From: Lutraria lutraria | Taxonomy: Eukaryota > Mollusca > Bivalvia > Venerida > Mactridae | Direction: 5' to 3' | Assembly (NCBI GenBank): GCA_964023205.1 | Contig: OZ026851.1 | Coordinates: 8,473,637 to 8,537,636, forward strand | Length of the DNA stretch: 64,000 nucleotides | Part shown: piece by piece, positions 12,183 to 25,100 of the stretch | Position numbering within the stretch: the first letter of the stretch is position 1 | Layout of the letters: the number at the start of each line of letters is the position of its first letter | Notes under the pieces: model-generated | The model's database searches: none | Told to the model about the DNA's origin: nothing | Seen by the model: the letters and a program-made list of their open reading frames with translations, nothing else | Translations under genes and position numbers: made by a program

Positions 12183-12445
12183 CTAGCGGAGGAATGGAAC
12201 GCTCCGTGTGTAGGAAAGTTCCATTTTTCCTGCACAGGGAAACCGGTTGTGGAAGGTTTTCCGATAAACATAAATTACATTAATACGCGTGTTAATGCTA
12301 GGAGTCGTCTCGGGGATAAGAGAAATTCGAGCGGAAATGAACCTCAAGATCCGCGGGAAAAATCGCGCGCTTCGAGTGGGAAAAATGGCGGTATTGTGGA
12401 CATCTACGAAAGTAAATTTCAATATCGCTGTCTGGCCAAATATGA
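12183..12445. promoter_or_regulatory. CpG-rich promoter-like patch
   Basis: Far more CpG-dense than its surroundings, with words like ccgcgggaaa, tcgcgcgc and cgtctcgggg. It contains an E2F-like GCGGGAAA at 12353-12360 and 'aaaatggcgg' (YY1-like) near 12380-12391. Frames are open on both strands (100 codons minus, 73 plus) but show no recognisable protein. It could be the promoter or non-coding first exon of the minus-strand receptor gene 2 kb away, or of an unknown transcript. Confidence 0.4.
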
Positions 12446-13554
12446 TATAAATGTAAACATTTTTTCTTGAGCTGTCAGAACGCAAGCTGTGTCATTTCTG
12501 CATGTGTGGGAGTTTCTGTTTGAATAGCAATAGTCAATATTTTAATATTGCTTTCATTATTTTCGTTCTTGTATTAAAATAAGGAAATATTAGTCCTACT
12601 CGTTACGAGAAACTGAGAGCCCTTGTCTGCATGAGTAAAGAGTCGTCCTGACTTTGTACATGTATTTATAAACACTGTTCAGTCTACTCAGAGCCAAAAT
12701 TCTAAACGTCCATTTATAAATTCGATTCTTGGATATGAACTGAAATAAGTGAATTTATTCATACGTTTTGCAATACTTTCAATGGGTCTATTCAAAGAAA
12801 TCGACTAATCGAAGTAAACGCTGCTTTGAATTTATTAAACGTCCACCTGATAATCGATCATGGGCATTCAATGATTTTCTTCTAGAGCTATAATAAAATA
12901 CAAGGTGGGCGTTTAGCAATTCGGTTCAATGTATTGACCGGTGTGTAAAGTGCATACTGACATAACATTGAAATAAGGGGTAATTCCCACAAAGTAACAA
13001 TTTAAACGAAAGTAAATGAAAGTCTTAATAGTTGCAATAAGTAAACTTTATACACCCCCTCACACCAAAAAATAAAAGTACAAAAAAATATTAATACAGG
13101 GTCCTGATTGCACTTAGGGGTCACAGATTAATCATATTAGTAAAACCCCATTTAGCAACCCCTTAAAAACGACATCTTATTCTCGGGTCCATTGTGCAGC
13201 ATTATCTTAGTACTTCAATGCGTAAAACAAAATTACCCTACTTTTCCCTTAGTTTCCCCCTGCATCCCTAGACTTTTGACTAGGTCCGAGAAGCGGTACA
13301 TCCGTTGTCTCACCGTTTTACCTTTCCGCACACTTTCAAGATATCAAAATAATCGCTATCAACCAATCTCATTTTTTAATGAGCAGGTTAACCGAAACAA
13401 AAAAATTTAAGCTTTTAAAAATGAGAACACCTCTATCTTTTGGCCCCAGATATGATTTTGGTTTACAGGATTTGTTGCGATATTTCTGACATAAAGGGCA
13501 AATAGAACCAATGAGATGATTAACTTGTGTGAGTTTTATAAATAATACCATTAT
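12446..13554. other. intergenic, nothing assigned
   Basis: AT-rich, short frames only. A decayed repeat may start near 13134 ('gtaaaaccccatttagcaacc'), but its partner end is unclear. Confidence 0.35.
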
Positions 13555-13685
13555 TATGAGTAAAGTGGTGGCCTTTAATAGGAGATCATGTTATTCTAAA
13601 ATAATCAATGACAGTTATTAAAAGACTGGCCTTTGTTCACAAGGTGACCTTCATTCGGAAGTGGTCGATATCACTAGTTTGATTG
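13555..13685. mobile_element. end fragment of a pogo-type MITE
   Basis: Contains 'ggcctttgttcac' and ends 'agtttgattg' followed by TA (13686-13687). This is the same terminal pattern as the element at 3492-3707. The left end is not clear. Confidence 0.45.
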
Positions 13686-14280
13686 TATAGCATTCGAACT
13701 TTCCACTATTTATGAAAAAGTAATATTGTAATAGCAATTTGCTGGATAGTTCTTTATATAAGTCTAGCAGAGTTATCTCCCTTCTACGGTCTAAATACAC
13801 TTCGAACTACTTAAATAGCTTATAAACTCAAACAGGTAGTTGTATTAACACTAAATACAACTACCTGGCTCCAATAATGTTTGATCGAACATTTTTTAAA
13901 AGTACTTTCGTGGTCTCATGCTGATATTTTCACAACAAATGTAGCAGTCAACATCTTATCAATAATGACAAGATCATAATGTATATATCTTGTATACAGT
14001 CATATGATAAAGATGTATCAGTTTTGCTTGTTCGTTTGCTTGCTATAGCCAGGCAGGCAAGCAGTGACTAAGTAGTCATATAGCCAGTCGTACAGTCAGT
14101 CAGAAGTCGGCCGTTCCTTCGTTCCATCGCTCGTTTATTTTTATAGAAGATACAATTGTATCATTCGTTTATGATTGTGTTATAAACGACGGAAGGGTAC
14201 AAACGGTGCCCGTTTAATTAGATGTTTCTGCTTCCAGCACATGTGTTACAGCTGTTAAGATGAAAAAGACCTATCATGAC

Positions 14281-14316
14281 CAAAGACCTATACATACATG
14301 TATGTATAGGTCTTTG
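14281..14316. repeat. perfect 36-bp palindrome
   Basis: Two 18-bp arms are exact reverse complements with no spacer, centred between 14298 and 14299; each arm reads caaagacctatacataca outside-in. It lies just outside the left end of the composite inverted-repeat element at 14322-17009. It would extrude as a cruciform and may be its insertion-site palindrome or a separate element. Confidence 0.9.
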
Positions 14317-14321
14317 CCTAT

Positions 14322-17009
14322 ACCCATAGGCACTCGATTTCGTGATTTTTATAATACGTTAACAGACGTTATTTTTCATTTTCACCCATCAAACAACGCA
14401 ATTCTGTCGATAAAAGCTTCTAAAAGCTGTTAAAAGGTTTAAAGTTGGGGCACACTGCAACGAAGCAAGGTTCCCGGAAAGCACGTACGTGCAGATTAGA
14501 AGGAACGCCGGGACCCACGCTTCTTTTCGTCACTGCCGTCAATAGAAAAGATGGCGACTGCACTGCCTTGGTGTTTTATACATAGGCACTCGATTTCGTG
14601 TTTTTTATACGTTTACAGACGTTATTTTTCAATTTCACCCACCAAACCATACCCAACTTTCGCGGACATGCTGATTTGGAAAATCGATAAAAAAATTACA
14701 TTAAACAAAGAAGGGGATTTTCACTATAATCGTCATAACTTTTGTTCTATTTAAAATACGAAATTTGTACTCATCACAAAAGTTTAATTAATCTTTTATC
14801 TTTCTAATGGTGTATTTTTTATTATTTTAAATTAATGCTTTCTTCGACCCTTTTGCGTTTGAAAAAGACACCTATCGATTCCCTCTATATTCAATGTAAA
14901 AAGCGTAAAATTAGTAGATTTTTCAATGAAAATTTGAGGTTTTCAGCATCATAACTCTTTTATGGGAAATGTGATCAAATTTGTACTCATTGCATTCGTT
15001 TTGAAAATTTAATTTCTTTCACCATGTAAAATATGAAAAGAATAAAATAATATCTTCTTCGACCCTTTTGATGATTTTTAAAACTACCCCTTAGATTTTT
15101 TAAAGTTCAATTCGGCAATCATTCGGCAAATCTCGGATATTTACGAACGTTTACGGACACAACGTGCATTTGGCGATGATCATATCTGCTGATTAGGTAT
15201 CTATGTATATACAGCCACAGCATGATGTATTATACAGGGTAATAAAAATTAGACGCTTTAAATCCAGTTTTAGGATAATTGAGGTTGAAGACTAAAACAT
15301 TACAACATGGATGAAAATATTAGAATCTGTGAAATATTTTACTTTACTTAGGTTTAAAAGCAAAATCGATATTTATTACCCAATTTGTTGATATTATAAA
15401 AAAATAGATTATTAAAATGAAAAAAATAGTTTTCACTATTGTTATAGCCCAATTAGTTTTTGGATGTTAAAATTGAAGTAGGTCTTATTTTACCTAGACA
15501 GATGTGAAACTGATTTTCACTTGCAATAAAAACGTTCCAATTTTTTTATCACAAAGTTCATATAGAAATACTGCATAGTATTTTTTAATAATATTGTTAC
15601 AAATCAAGTAATATATGTTTCTTATATTTTACTATTGTTCTAATGTTTGCATCTCATTGTTCTAATGGGCCTTAAATAGACGATGATATTTCATTAAATG
15701 AAATTTATTATTAATTCATTTTTGATAATATAATTATATGCTAAATAAATCGTTTTGGCGTGCGTCCAAATGTCACTTATAAAAACATGTCATAAAGTAA
15801 TACAGATTACCTACTTTGTATATTTATTTTTTCAATGACGTGTAAACAAAGGACGGATAATAAAATCATATTTTTGAGATCCCTTTATATGGTTGCTAAC
15901 TTTACCTGATTATTGATTTTTTATACGCATCTCACATTGACTCATAAACAATTGGGCACATCGAGTTATATTAGTTAGATACCATTTCAATCAAGACGGA
16001 TGGAAATAGCCATAAAATTGCAGAAATCCGAGGAATGGAAAATCCTCTTTCTACTTTTTACCTTCCCGCATGCTTTCAAAAGCCAAATAAAGTCTATACC
16101 TACTTACCGACTTTTAATGAGGAAAGAAAAAACATATTTTCACGCCTAAGTGTAATCATGATGATTTAATGTTAATTTCAGTAGTGAAAATAAATGTATT
16201 GTAAGCTAATGTTTTTATATGCAGAATAGAATCAAATTACTATTTGACTGCATACAATAACAAAATTATTACTAGGATTTTTGAATTTAGTCTTTTCATA
16301 AAATTCGCATTCGCAAAATTAATTTTACTGATGAAACAAATTAATGTCAATATCATATGTTTCTGTCCATTTTAACTACGTACATAATAGTTGGGACATC
16401 CTCAAGTCTTATCAGAGATCCAAAAGTCATACAGTGAAATATCGATTTTTGGATCAATTAAGATAACAGATTTTATCTGTTACGCGTGACTGACTTTATT
16501 ACTTTATGACCCCTAATAAAGTCAGCATAACGCAAGCAAGGAGGGTAACAATAGGTAGACTGTATATAAACCCCTGAATTGTAGTTGTTTCCCTTGAAAA
16601 TTGATCAGATACTCGATAAGGCCATGTCCGCCAAAGTTGGACATGCAACGCAAACCTGTCGAAAGAAAAATCTTCATTTTGTCCCTTATTGAATGTATAA
16701 AATACTCCAAGGTAGTGAACTCGCCATCTTTTCGATTGACGGTAGTGACGAAAATAAGCGTGGGTCCCGGTTTTCCTTGTAAAAGCTGTCAAAACGTTTA
16801 AAGTTGGGGAACACTACAACGAAAGCAAGGTTCCCGGAAAGCACATGCAGATTAGAAATCGAGTGCCTATGGTTTTATACACCCAATAAAGGGGAAAAAA
16901 TGAAGATTTTTTTTTTCGACAGATTTGCGTTGTTTGATGAGTGAAATTGAAAAATAACGTCTGTAAACGTATAAAAATCACGGAATTGAGCGCCTAATGC
17001 CTATACTAT
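14322..17009. mobile_element. composite inverted-repeat element (about 2.7 kb)
   Basis: The left end (14322-14412: 'ataggcactcgatttcgtg', 'acagacgttatttttca', 'catcaaacaacgca') has its reverse complement at 16905-17009, an imperfect terminal inverted repeat of about 90 bp. A second left-end copy sits at 14579-14650. A further inverted pair is 14509-14580 ('ccgggacccacgc', 'gatggcga') against about 16690-16770. A third pair is 16625-16685 against 16867-16932 (hairpin). A direct pair, 'aaagttgggg..ttcccggaaagcac', lies at about 14441 and 16800. No transposase frame is recognisable in the AT-rich centre (14760-16590). It is read as nested or fold-back non-autonomous DNA transposons. The minus frame at 16499-16792 lies within the repeats and is not called a gene. 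Confidence 0.65.
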
Positions 17010-17083
17010 TCCTATATTATACTCTTTGAGGTGAATTAAAACGTTTTAATTGTAAATATTGATTGTATACCAAACAACCCAGC

Positions 17084-17660
17084 TTAAAGGGGCATGCCCT
17101 GGAACTGAAGCGTCTCGAATATAAATCAAATTGGTATCATTTGAATGCCAAAATCAATTAATGAAAGTCCTGTAAAATATTTACGAAATGTCCCGCTATT
17201 TGACTCAAAATACACATTTCATGATTTACCAAACCTGCCGATTACGCCTTAGAAAATATTCGTCATTTTCATAACTCGACCCTTTCGGGATCTGTCAAAA
17301 GCGGAAAAAATGTCAACAAACTGTGAAATGGTAAGTATTGCTCATGTCATGTTCATTGTTTGCGACATAAAGCTTATCTGTCGATCAATTATAGGTAAAT
17401 ATCATTGTTTTGCTGCTTGAAAGGCAGCGCGCACGCCAAGTTAAATTCTCAGACGAATCGGAAATATCGTTGTCGTCAATAAAAGGCTTGTAAGCCTTTT
17501 ATTTAAACCGGCATATAAATACCCACGCGTGCGTTATATGGCCATTTTTGAAGGCACATTCTTCTTTGACTTTTCGGTAATAATTGTTTTTACAAGTGAT
17601 AAACGCATTTTTTGGTGTATTAACCTCAAGACACAGCAGTTCCTGGGCATGCCCCTTTAA
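17084..17660. mobile_element. 577-bp MITE with TTAA ends and internal hairpin
   Basis: The two ends are inverted copies matching at 23 of 24 positions (17084-17107 against 17660-17637). Both begin TTAA then AGGGGCATGCCC, so the TTAA is a likely target duplication (piggyBac-like preference). A 12-bp perfect stem with 2-nt loop is centred at 17478-17503 (aataaaaggctt / aagccttttatt). No transposase is present. A 5' fragment of the same family lies at 54264-54442, showing it is dispersed. Confidence 0.8.
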
Positions 17661-18057
17661 AGCTTTTTAAAGTATTCACAGATTGAAGGTTTTCCTAAGT
17701 TTTATGTAAACATTTTAAGGCATTTTCAATGATGTTTCCATTCATGCTGTTCATTTTCACTTCGAAGTTGTGTATATAGTTCCCGATTTAAAATAAGGGA
17801 GGTAACTAGTAATTATCTATTTAAAAATGTTCATTTGCTTGTCTCCCTTGGTAAGCGAAAAACTGAAAAAATAGGATTAGAACATTTTTTAGCTACAAGA
17901 AAATTAAAAACAGACCTACTTGGTTGGGAGAAATGTCTGCAACATTGAAAACTAAACAAAAAGTTCGTATAAAGTCTTTAATCATTCAAGTTAAAACTGC
18001 TTGACATCGACCTTTTGACCTAAAATAACTAATCAAGTGTGACAGGTGCGATTTCAT
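17661..18057. other. spacer upstream of candidate beta-catenin promoter
   Basis: No gene recognised. AT-rich spacer between the TTAA element and the NRF1/YY1-type promoter candidate. Confidence 0.3.
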
Positions 18058-18210
18058 TGCGCATGCGTGGCTTAAATTGAATGTTCGCCATCTTGGAATT
18101 TTGAACAGGTCGATAAATATTTTCGCAAAGTTATTGCCGAATTTCAGCTGTTTCGAAAACATATTATTCTTTGAAAGGAAGCTTATGGTTCGCCAAAGCA
18201 ACCGCTTACG
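18058..18210 (+). promoter_or_regulatory. candidate promoter and non-coding first exon of the beta-catenin gene
   Basis: An NRF1-type site (TGCGCATGCGTG, 18058-18069) is followed 17 bp later by a YY1-type site (CGCCATCTTGG, 18086-18096), a TATA-less arrangement common near housekeeping start sites. About 110 bp downstream is a strong donor, ACG|GTAAGT (18211). It is the best 5' exon candidate for the beta-catenin transcript, whose first ATG exon begins with an acceptor at 31962. No ATG-led frame is needed. The link across a 13.8-kb intron is inferred; another first exon cannot be excluded. Confidence 0.45.
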
Positions 18211-20369
18211 GTAAGTTGAAAGTTTTAGGCAACATTTCCTTCGTTTTTTCGCAAAATAGCAACATTTTTAACCGGGTGGCCTTTGTCTAGTAAAAAAACG
18301 CGAACCTGGTGGATTGGTGATTCATTCCTGACCTGTTGCATTCAGGTTAATTTTTACGCTAATTCATTTTTTGGTTCAATTTATAGTGCATTTGTTTCGT
18401 ATGAGTTTGCATTCTCTTTCAGCTAACAAAACTGCGGCGTTTCAATCCGGTACGACCAAAGTTAGCCGCATAGTGTGTCTCTTATGTTCTTAGGCAATGT
18501 GTGTAATGTGTAAATAAACTTATGTCTGCTCCGAGTCTGAAACAAATGCGAGACCTATGGGCGAAATCTCTCGAATTGACTTAGTCTAAATCATAGCTGG
18601 TCTATATCTTATTATTTGTGAATTGGTAAATGTTTTTTTCTTATTTCAATGTTTGTTTCTGTTGACAAAGTTTTAACATGAGTAATCCCTAAGTACTCGC
18701 ATTGAAGTGTCGTTTGTTATGAATCAGAAAAGGAGTGGCCATTGTGACATACTGACATGGGTCATATTTTAAGTTTTCATATCCGCTTATAAATGAGTAT
18801 CTGTTATTGGAACACTTTAGTTTGTTTTGTCACATTTTTTTACCGTCTACAAAAATGTAGACCTCATTTCCTTACCATTTTAACTTTATATAAATATCAC
18901 CTGTGTTACTTCCGTAATCGCTCCTGCTATGTTTGGCTTGTCCTGCTAGGTAAGGTCGTGCTGCTATGTTCGGTTTTTATCGTAAAAGAAATTACCAAGG
19001 TAGGTGTTTGCACACGTAGCAGGACTGAGTTGCACATGTAGTGCTCGGGTCTAAGTCTACCCCGAGCAGGACCTTAGTCTACTCGGAGCAGGACGAAATT
19101 TGTTCACCTAAATTAAAAATATGTTTGTTCGCCGTTTACACTTCCATCTAGAAGAAAATTTATAGTCATTTTATGTATTCTGCTACCATATAACCACAGG
19201 GATAATATTTGCTGTCCAAACATATGAAAGAAAATCACCATTACCCAAAACCTGAGATGTTAACTGAAATCAATGAGATATTTTCATCAACTCTATGAGA
19301 TTTCACATGTATGTAAAACAAGTGTGATAATACAAACATAGATATAATTAAACAACAATTAATCAGTTTTTATGATGAATGTAATAATGAATTAAGTTTG
19401 TAGAGACTGAATTTTCTTTTTTATTATATCATTCTTTGTCTGTATAATAAATTAATATGTAGTCAAATCAAAATTTATTTATTTGAGAACTAAACAAAAT
19501 ATGATTTTTACCAGATTTCTACTAGTCAGACTCATAGACTCACATGATTTAGTATTGAACTGTTCTTGATCTACCTAGGTCGGAGTTTTAGTCACAATTA
19601 AATTTGCAAGTTGCTCAGATTTTGTCTTAGAAACAAATCAAAAGACTTAACAGTTATTTTTGAGTTTTGTTGTAGGAAAGGACTTAGGAGACAAATCTCT
19701 ATCACATAATTTATAGATGGTAACTTCAGTTTATTCTAAAGGCTCTTACTCCTTTTATCCTGTTGTTGCAATATTATTAAAATGTATGGGAGATGTTTTA
19801 TAAAATAGTAATCCAACATAAACTGAATTAAGATTTTCATAAGACTTGCGTATACACTGTGTCCTGGCAAATGGGGATTTCATCCGGAATGCGTGTCACA
19901 TGATAAATAACAAAGATACAAAATGTAGGATACCACATTATAACAGATCATCGTTAAATACCCGTTAGATGATACAAGGTTTGTTATCCGAAAAGTTGTC
20001 ATCCGAAATATGTATACTTCATGGAAATATAAATTTTCTGTGTAACGACCGTTCTTGAAAAATAACGAGTCTTTGGTACTTTGTTCGTTATAATGCTTAA
20101 CGAAACATTATATTAGATAATATAAGACTCCGTGAGTAATATCAAAACATGTGCCTGACCAGCAAGTGAAAAACAATTTTCGGGAAATACGACACTGACC
20201 GTACGGTATGGAACGAACTTTATTCAATTCCACAGACGATGCAGAAATGGAGAACTCCTAAACAATTATGATCTGCAACAGCTTGGTCAATTAAAATTGG
20301 CATTGATATGTTCAAACAAACAACACACGTCATCCAGATGATCACAACTAATTTCTAGACGAATATATT

Positions 20370-20953
20370 CAGGGATTTTTTGGGGCGATTTTATAGCTGA
20401 AATTCGGTCATATTCCCAATGGAAAATGTTTTTTTTTTTCCCATCCATTCACAGCCATTTGTCACAGTGACTAAGTCACTAGTTTGGAGGAGATTCACCA
20501 ACTATCAATATAAATCTGGATGCTGAGCAATTCACAATGTTTTCCTGGAGTTCTTTTTACTTCTTATTCACCAAATCTGAAAATCAAAAGAAAACATTCA
20601 ATTAATAATGTATATGATATGAAGAATGCAATACTTTAATTAGAGACGAAAATTCAAGAGTCAAAATGCCATTTTAAGGGTAAAAGGAGAGCCCTGTGAC
20701 CATCTGATTATTTGGTGGAAGTTTTATGGTCAAGAGCAGGGATTTTTGGCTAAAAAAACAAAATAAAAAATAGCTAAAATCTCATTTAATTATTGAAAAT
20801 TCTCATTACCAATATGGACAGTGATTGTGTGTGTACATGTATTTAAATATTGCAAAATTGAAGTAGCACATAAATTCCCAATTTTTAACATAACATATGG
20901 AAATTCCCATCCCAAGGGTATGTTCATGTTTCCAAAATACTGAAAAAAAAACT
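20370..20953 (+). mobile_element. repeat family X, copy 1 (expanded)
   Basis: Starts cagggattttttggggcgat and ends 'ccaaaatactgaaaaaaaaac', sharing both ends with copies at 21981, 25563 and 26599. The interior has about 300 bp of sequence not found in the shorter copies. Non-coding. Confidence 0.6.
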
Positions 20954-21980
20954 ACAGAATATGAAAAATATGATATTTAATTATAATAAAGAATCGAAAA
21001 AACAAATTGTTTGAAGATTTCGTCATAACAATGTTGCACAACACAAAATTTTCCCCATTAATAATATCATGACGGTGTTTGTCCCTCTCCATACCACCTA
21101 TCTACTCAGTACTAAGCTTCGATTAAAAGCACTGCCAGTTCTCATACTTGAAATAGGTGATATTATTTTGATGTAGTTTCACAAAAAAATACCCAAAATT
21201 TTTTTTTAAGTGATAGAATTTTTGTGATTCACATTCATAACAATTTTATTTTCAGCCTGATAGTGTTTGTGATCCAAAAAATTACTCAAATTCATTATCA
21301 TGTATACATGTTGTGTTCCTAAAACAGTGCATTATAAAAAATCTACTGCAGCATGATTCACTACTTAGTATTGATTTGTGTATCGGCAAAATTTCTGTTT
21401 TATTAGATTTGCATCATGACCTTTTACTGTGTGCATATAAAATACAAAGACAAAGGGTTTATTTGAACTTCCATCAAGCTTCCATGAATGTCAAGTCTGA
21501 AAGCAATTGGAAAAACATCAAATATTCATTCCTATAATTATGGAATCTGGTAAATGTTTCAGTTAAAATCATGAAATTGTTGCCCTTACAAGTCTATAAT
21601 AAAAAATTCCACATCTTTTTATAATGTTTCTCAAATTGGACGACGAAGCTGTGTTATTCCGTCAAATTCTCAACCATGCATAGTTAGTTATTAATGGAAC
21701 AAGCTGTGACTTAGACCAAACTTGTGCCCAATTTATTGTAATAATAACTCTCTTGATAGCCAAAACTATTCCCTAGTATGGGAAAGACACACATTGAATT
21801 CCAGAACTTAAGTTAGTTCATTTTGAGGACTAGGATTCAATTCTCAACTTGCAGATCTATCTCAAACATTACATTTTAGTCTGAGAAATTGAGATTTTGG
21901 TTTAATATTTATAACAAGATGAGGTCATGGTTCAGTGGTTAGTGGACTGCATTTGTAACCCGACAATCCTGGTCACGTCA

Positions 21981-22184
21981 CAGGGATTTTTTGGGGCGAT
22001 TTTATAGCCAAAATTCGGTATATATTCCCATATTCTGCTACTGTTCTATGTGAGAATAAGTAGAATAAGTTGAACATTGCAAAAATTGTAGTTATACATT
22101 TTTCCCAATTTCGATTAAAACACCGCAAAAATTCCCAATCCCAAGGGTAAGGGTCATATTCCCAAAATACCGAGAAAAAACCTT
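21981..22184 (+). mobile_element. repeat family X, copy 2
   Basis: Shares the left end (cagggattttttggggcgat), 'aattcggta', 'attcccaatcccaagggta' and the right end 'caaaataccgagaaaaaacc' with its relatives. The ends are imperfect inverted repeats (CAGG..T-tract / A-tract..CC). No frame. Confidence 0.65.
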
Positions 22185-25100
22185 GCGTCGGGACATACCC
22201 AGGTCACGTCGGGCCATACCCATGCATGATTTCCTCCACATGTGGAGAGTTTTGCCAATTTCTTGTGGAACGGTGATTTAGTATAGAGTGTCCAGGTAAA
22301 GGTGAACCGACCTTTGTATATAATTATAACTGAAAAACTTGTTAACCTCAAGTTAATGAATATAAGTTATAACAGTGTTCTTAAAATTTAAGATGTCATT
22401 CAGAGAGCTATGTGTTGTGGTTTGCAAACTAAGGCAGTGCACATATTTTGCCATTATGATTTATAGGTCACCATTTAAAACAGCACTTCCTTTGATGTAC
22501 CTTTCTAAAGTTAACATTTGAAAGTAATTAACCATGGGTTGAAAATAAAAGAGTGCTGTAACCTACTAAACCTAATCCTAGCAATAAATAAAATTAAATT
22601 TTGTTGGCTTTTATTTCATTTACTTATTTATATTTTCAGTGTCTATGTTTGACACTGCATTTTAAGCATGTTTATAAAGGTATAAAAATATAAGCTATCT
22701 CCTGCCAAAAAAGTGACGTGTACCTTTACTAATACTATGTGTAATTTTATAATCACCTTCGTTGTGTATTCATGAGTATGACATGTCACTTGAGATATTT
22801 ACCGTACATTCCCTAAGAGTTACTTTTCGTTGCTTTTTTACTCAATTTGTCCAGTTATTATTAATTAATCACTTGAACAAATAAGATGTAATAATTACAA
22901 GCTCCAAACTCAGAATTTTGATAAAAATTATCCTGAAATCTCAATACAATTAATGACTTTCCAATAATGAATTTGATAAGTTATTGTTTTATCGCAAGCT
23001 TTCATTATTATTAAGATGTTATGCCAGTTTTTGTGTTGAGTTTCAAAGCATTTCTGATGACCAATTGTCTTGTTGGATTTTTTAAATACAATGGGGACAT
23101 TTATTAGGGTAAGTTGGCTATTTATGCTTCAAGTATTACAAATACTTTAGTGGACTGTAAAAAGTTTTACACTGTGTATTTGAGTGAGTCATTGCCCATT
23201 GGACGTTAAGTATCCAGCAAGTTTTATTGTAAAATCAGAATTTGGATTTAATATATTTATTTAACAAGTGGTTATTTGGATTATAGAAAATGTAAACTCT
23301 ACGGAATAGAAAAGGTATGGGAAGGTCCAGCGGATAAAAATTTTGAAATTGTAGAAATGTTTGAATTATTTCTACTTTTAGTACTTTTGTCTGATAAGAA
23401 TAGTTTATATTGAAGTAATACATGTATGTACTTTGTAAGCTGTACAAATTTGACCAATCAAGAATCTAGTAACTTCTTAATATTAACGTTAAATTTGTGA
23501 ATCATATTAATAACAAATAGATGATATTTCATTTCGAAGTAATGCCCTTTTGAATGGAATTCATGAAAAACAAATTCTTGAACTTTTCTTGCATAGTTCA
23601 TGAATAGTTAATGAATTATGAATAACTATCTAACATGGTTGTATGGAGGGTAGTGAAAAAGGGATAAATGCTGATTTATATTACAAGGATAGGAGGGGTT
23701 TTGTTCTAGTAAGAAAGACTCAGACTAGGGATTTGACCACATAGGAAACATGGCTTTTGTCCTACACGCAACTTCTCCCACCCCAAACTTTACTGGTAGG
23801 TTATTTTTAGAATGGTGGCTTTTTGTTTATTTGAAGATAAGACAGATATGGTTCTTGCAAAAATTAGGATAAAATTACCCTGACCGAAAAAAAGTCTTCT
23901 GTTTCAAAGTCTGGTAACCCAGAGAAGAAGCTGAGAGCTTTTTTGCACCTGGGTGTTGTAGTACAATAGATTCTTTTGGATTTTTTTTAAAAAGATTAAT
24001 CATATAATGTCTGTTCCCTCAACAGATCCTCAACTTGAAGGTGCAATCCTACTTTAATTAATGGGCATATGGCTTAATCATTTTCAGTTTCTGGTGAAAA
24101 AAATACCACAGCTGGCTCTCTGACCAGATGCTAATACCGGTACATGTATAGTAGTACACATTAAAAGTAATCTTCCACTGAAGTCTGGTCCTGATTATTG
24201 TTTTCAAGTTTTTGGGGGGTGGGAGTATGAGATAGGGACTCCAAGACAGTTCAGACAGGGGGAGTAGATTAACATTAAAAGTAACATATATGTATCCCAA
24301 TAACTTGAATAAGAGGCTTCAGTATTTGTAGGGTTAGGCCATCCTTAAAAATATGTTTGTTTGTTGTAACCCTACCCAGAGAAGTTTCAATGGGTCGATA
24401 GATGGGAAATATTTCTTTTACAATTAAATTTTTATTTTGAACCCAAAATACATGTCATAATGCTAGAACACTCCAGAACCCGAGAGGCCAAAAAACGTTG
24501 GGTATAGCCTTATAGGGGCCATTTTGATGATAAGGTCGAGTCACTGCTGGTGTGACAAGTAGCGAACGCAAAGAAGAAGAAGACTGCACACAAAACATAT
24601 TTAAAGGATGGCCTTTAATAATGTACCTGATGTAAATGAGGGTTGGGTGACAACACAGGCATTCATTGTTTTTCACTTTGTTAAAATGTGCCTCATTCTT
24701 GTGGTGTTATCAGTATTCTGGGTTCAGTTAAGTCTTTGCCTACAGAGATATTCTAACTGATGCCTCTGTATGATTTGAACGACAGACCAAATCTCAATTT
24801 AACCAAGATTTTAACTTGAAATTATTTTTATGATTTTTGACTTCCATTTGCATTGTGAGATATTTGAGCTGTTAATTGACTCCGTTTCAAGAAATGGATT
24901 GATTTTAATTTCTTATTAAGGCCAGCTTAACAACCCCCTATAATAATTCATTTCACGGATTTTATTTATAGGTTATAGTTATTAGGTAGCTTGTCCTGGA
25001 AAAATGATGTAGGCTCAGCTGCATGTTAAGAGTATATAAGCAAATATTCCTTTGGGAAAATAAACTGAATCATCAAAAAATCTGAAAATATCATGTTAAA

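Noticed and set aside
16499..16801. 97-codon minus and 66-codon plus frames
   Set aside because: They lie inside inverted-repeat arms of the composite element. Neither resembles a transposase.
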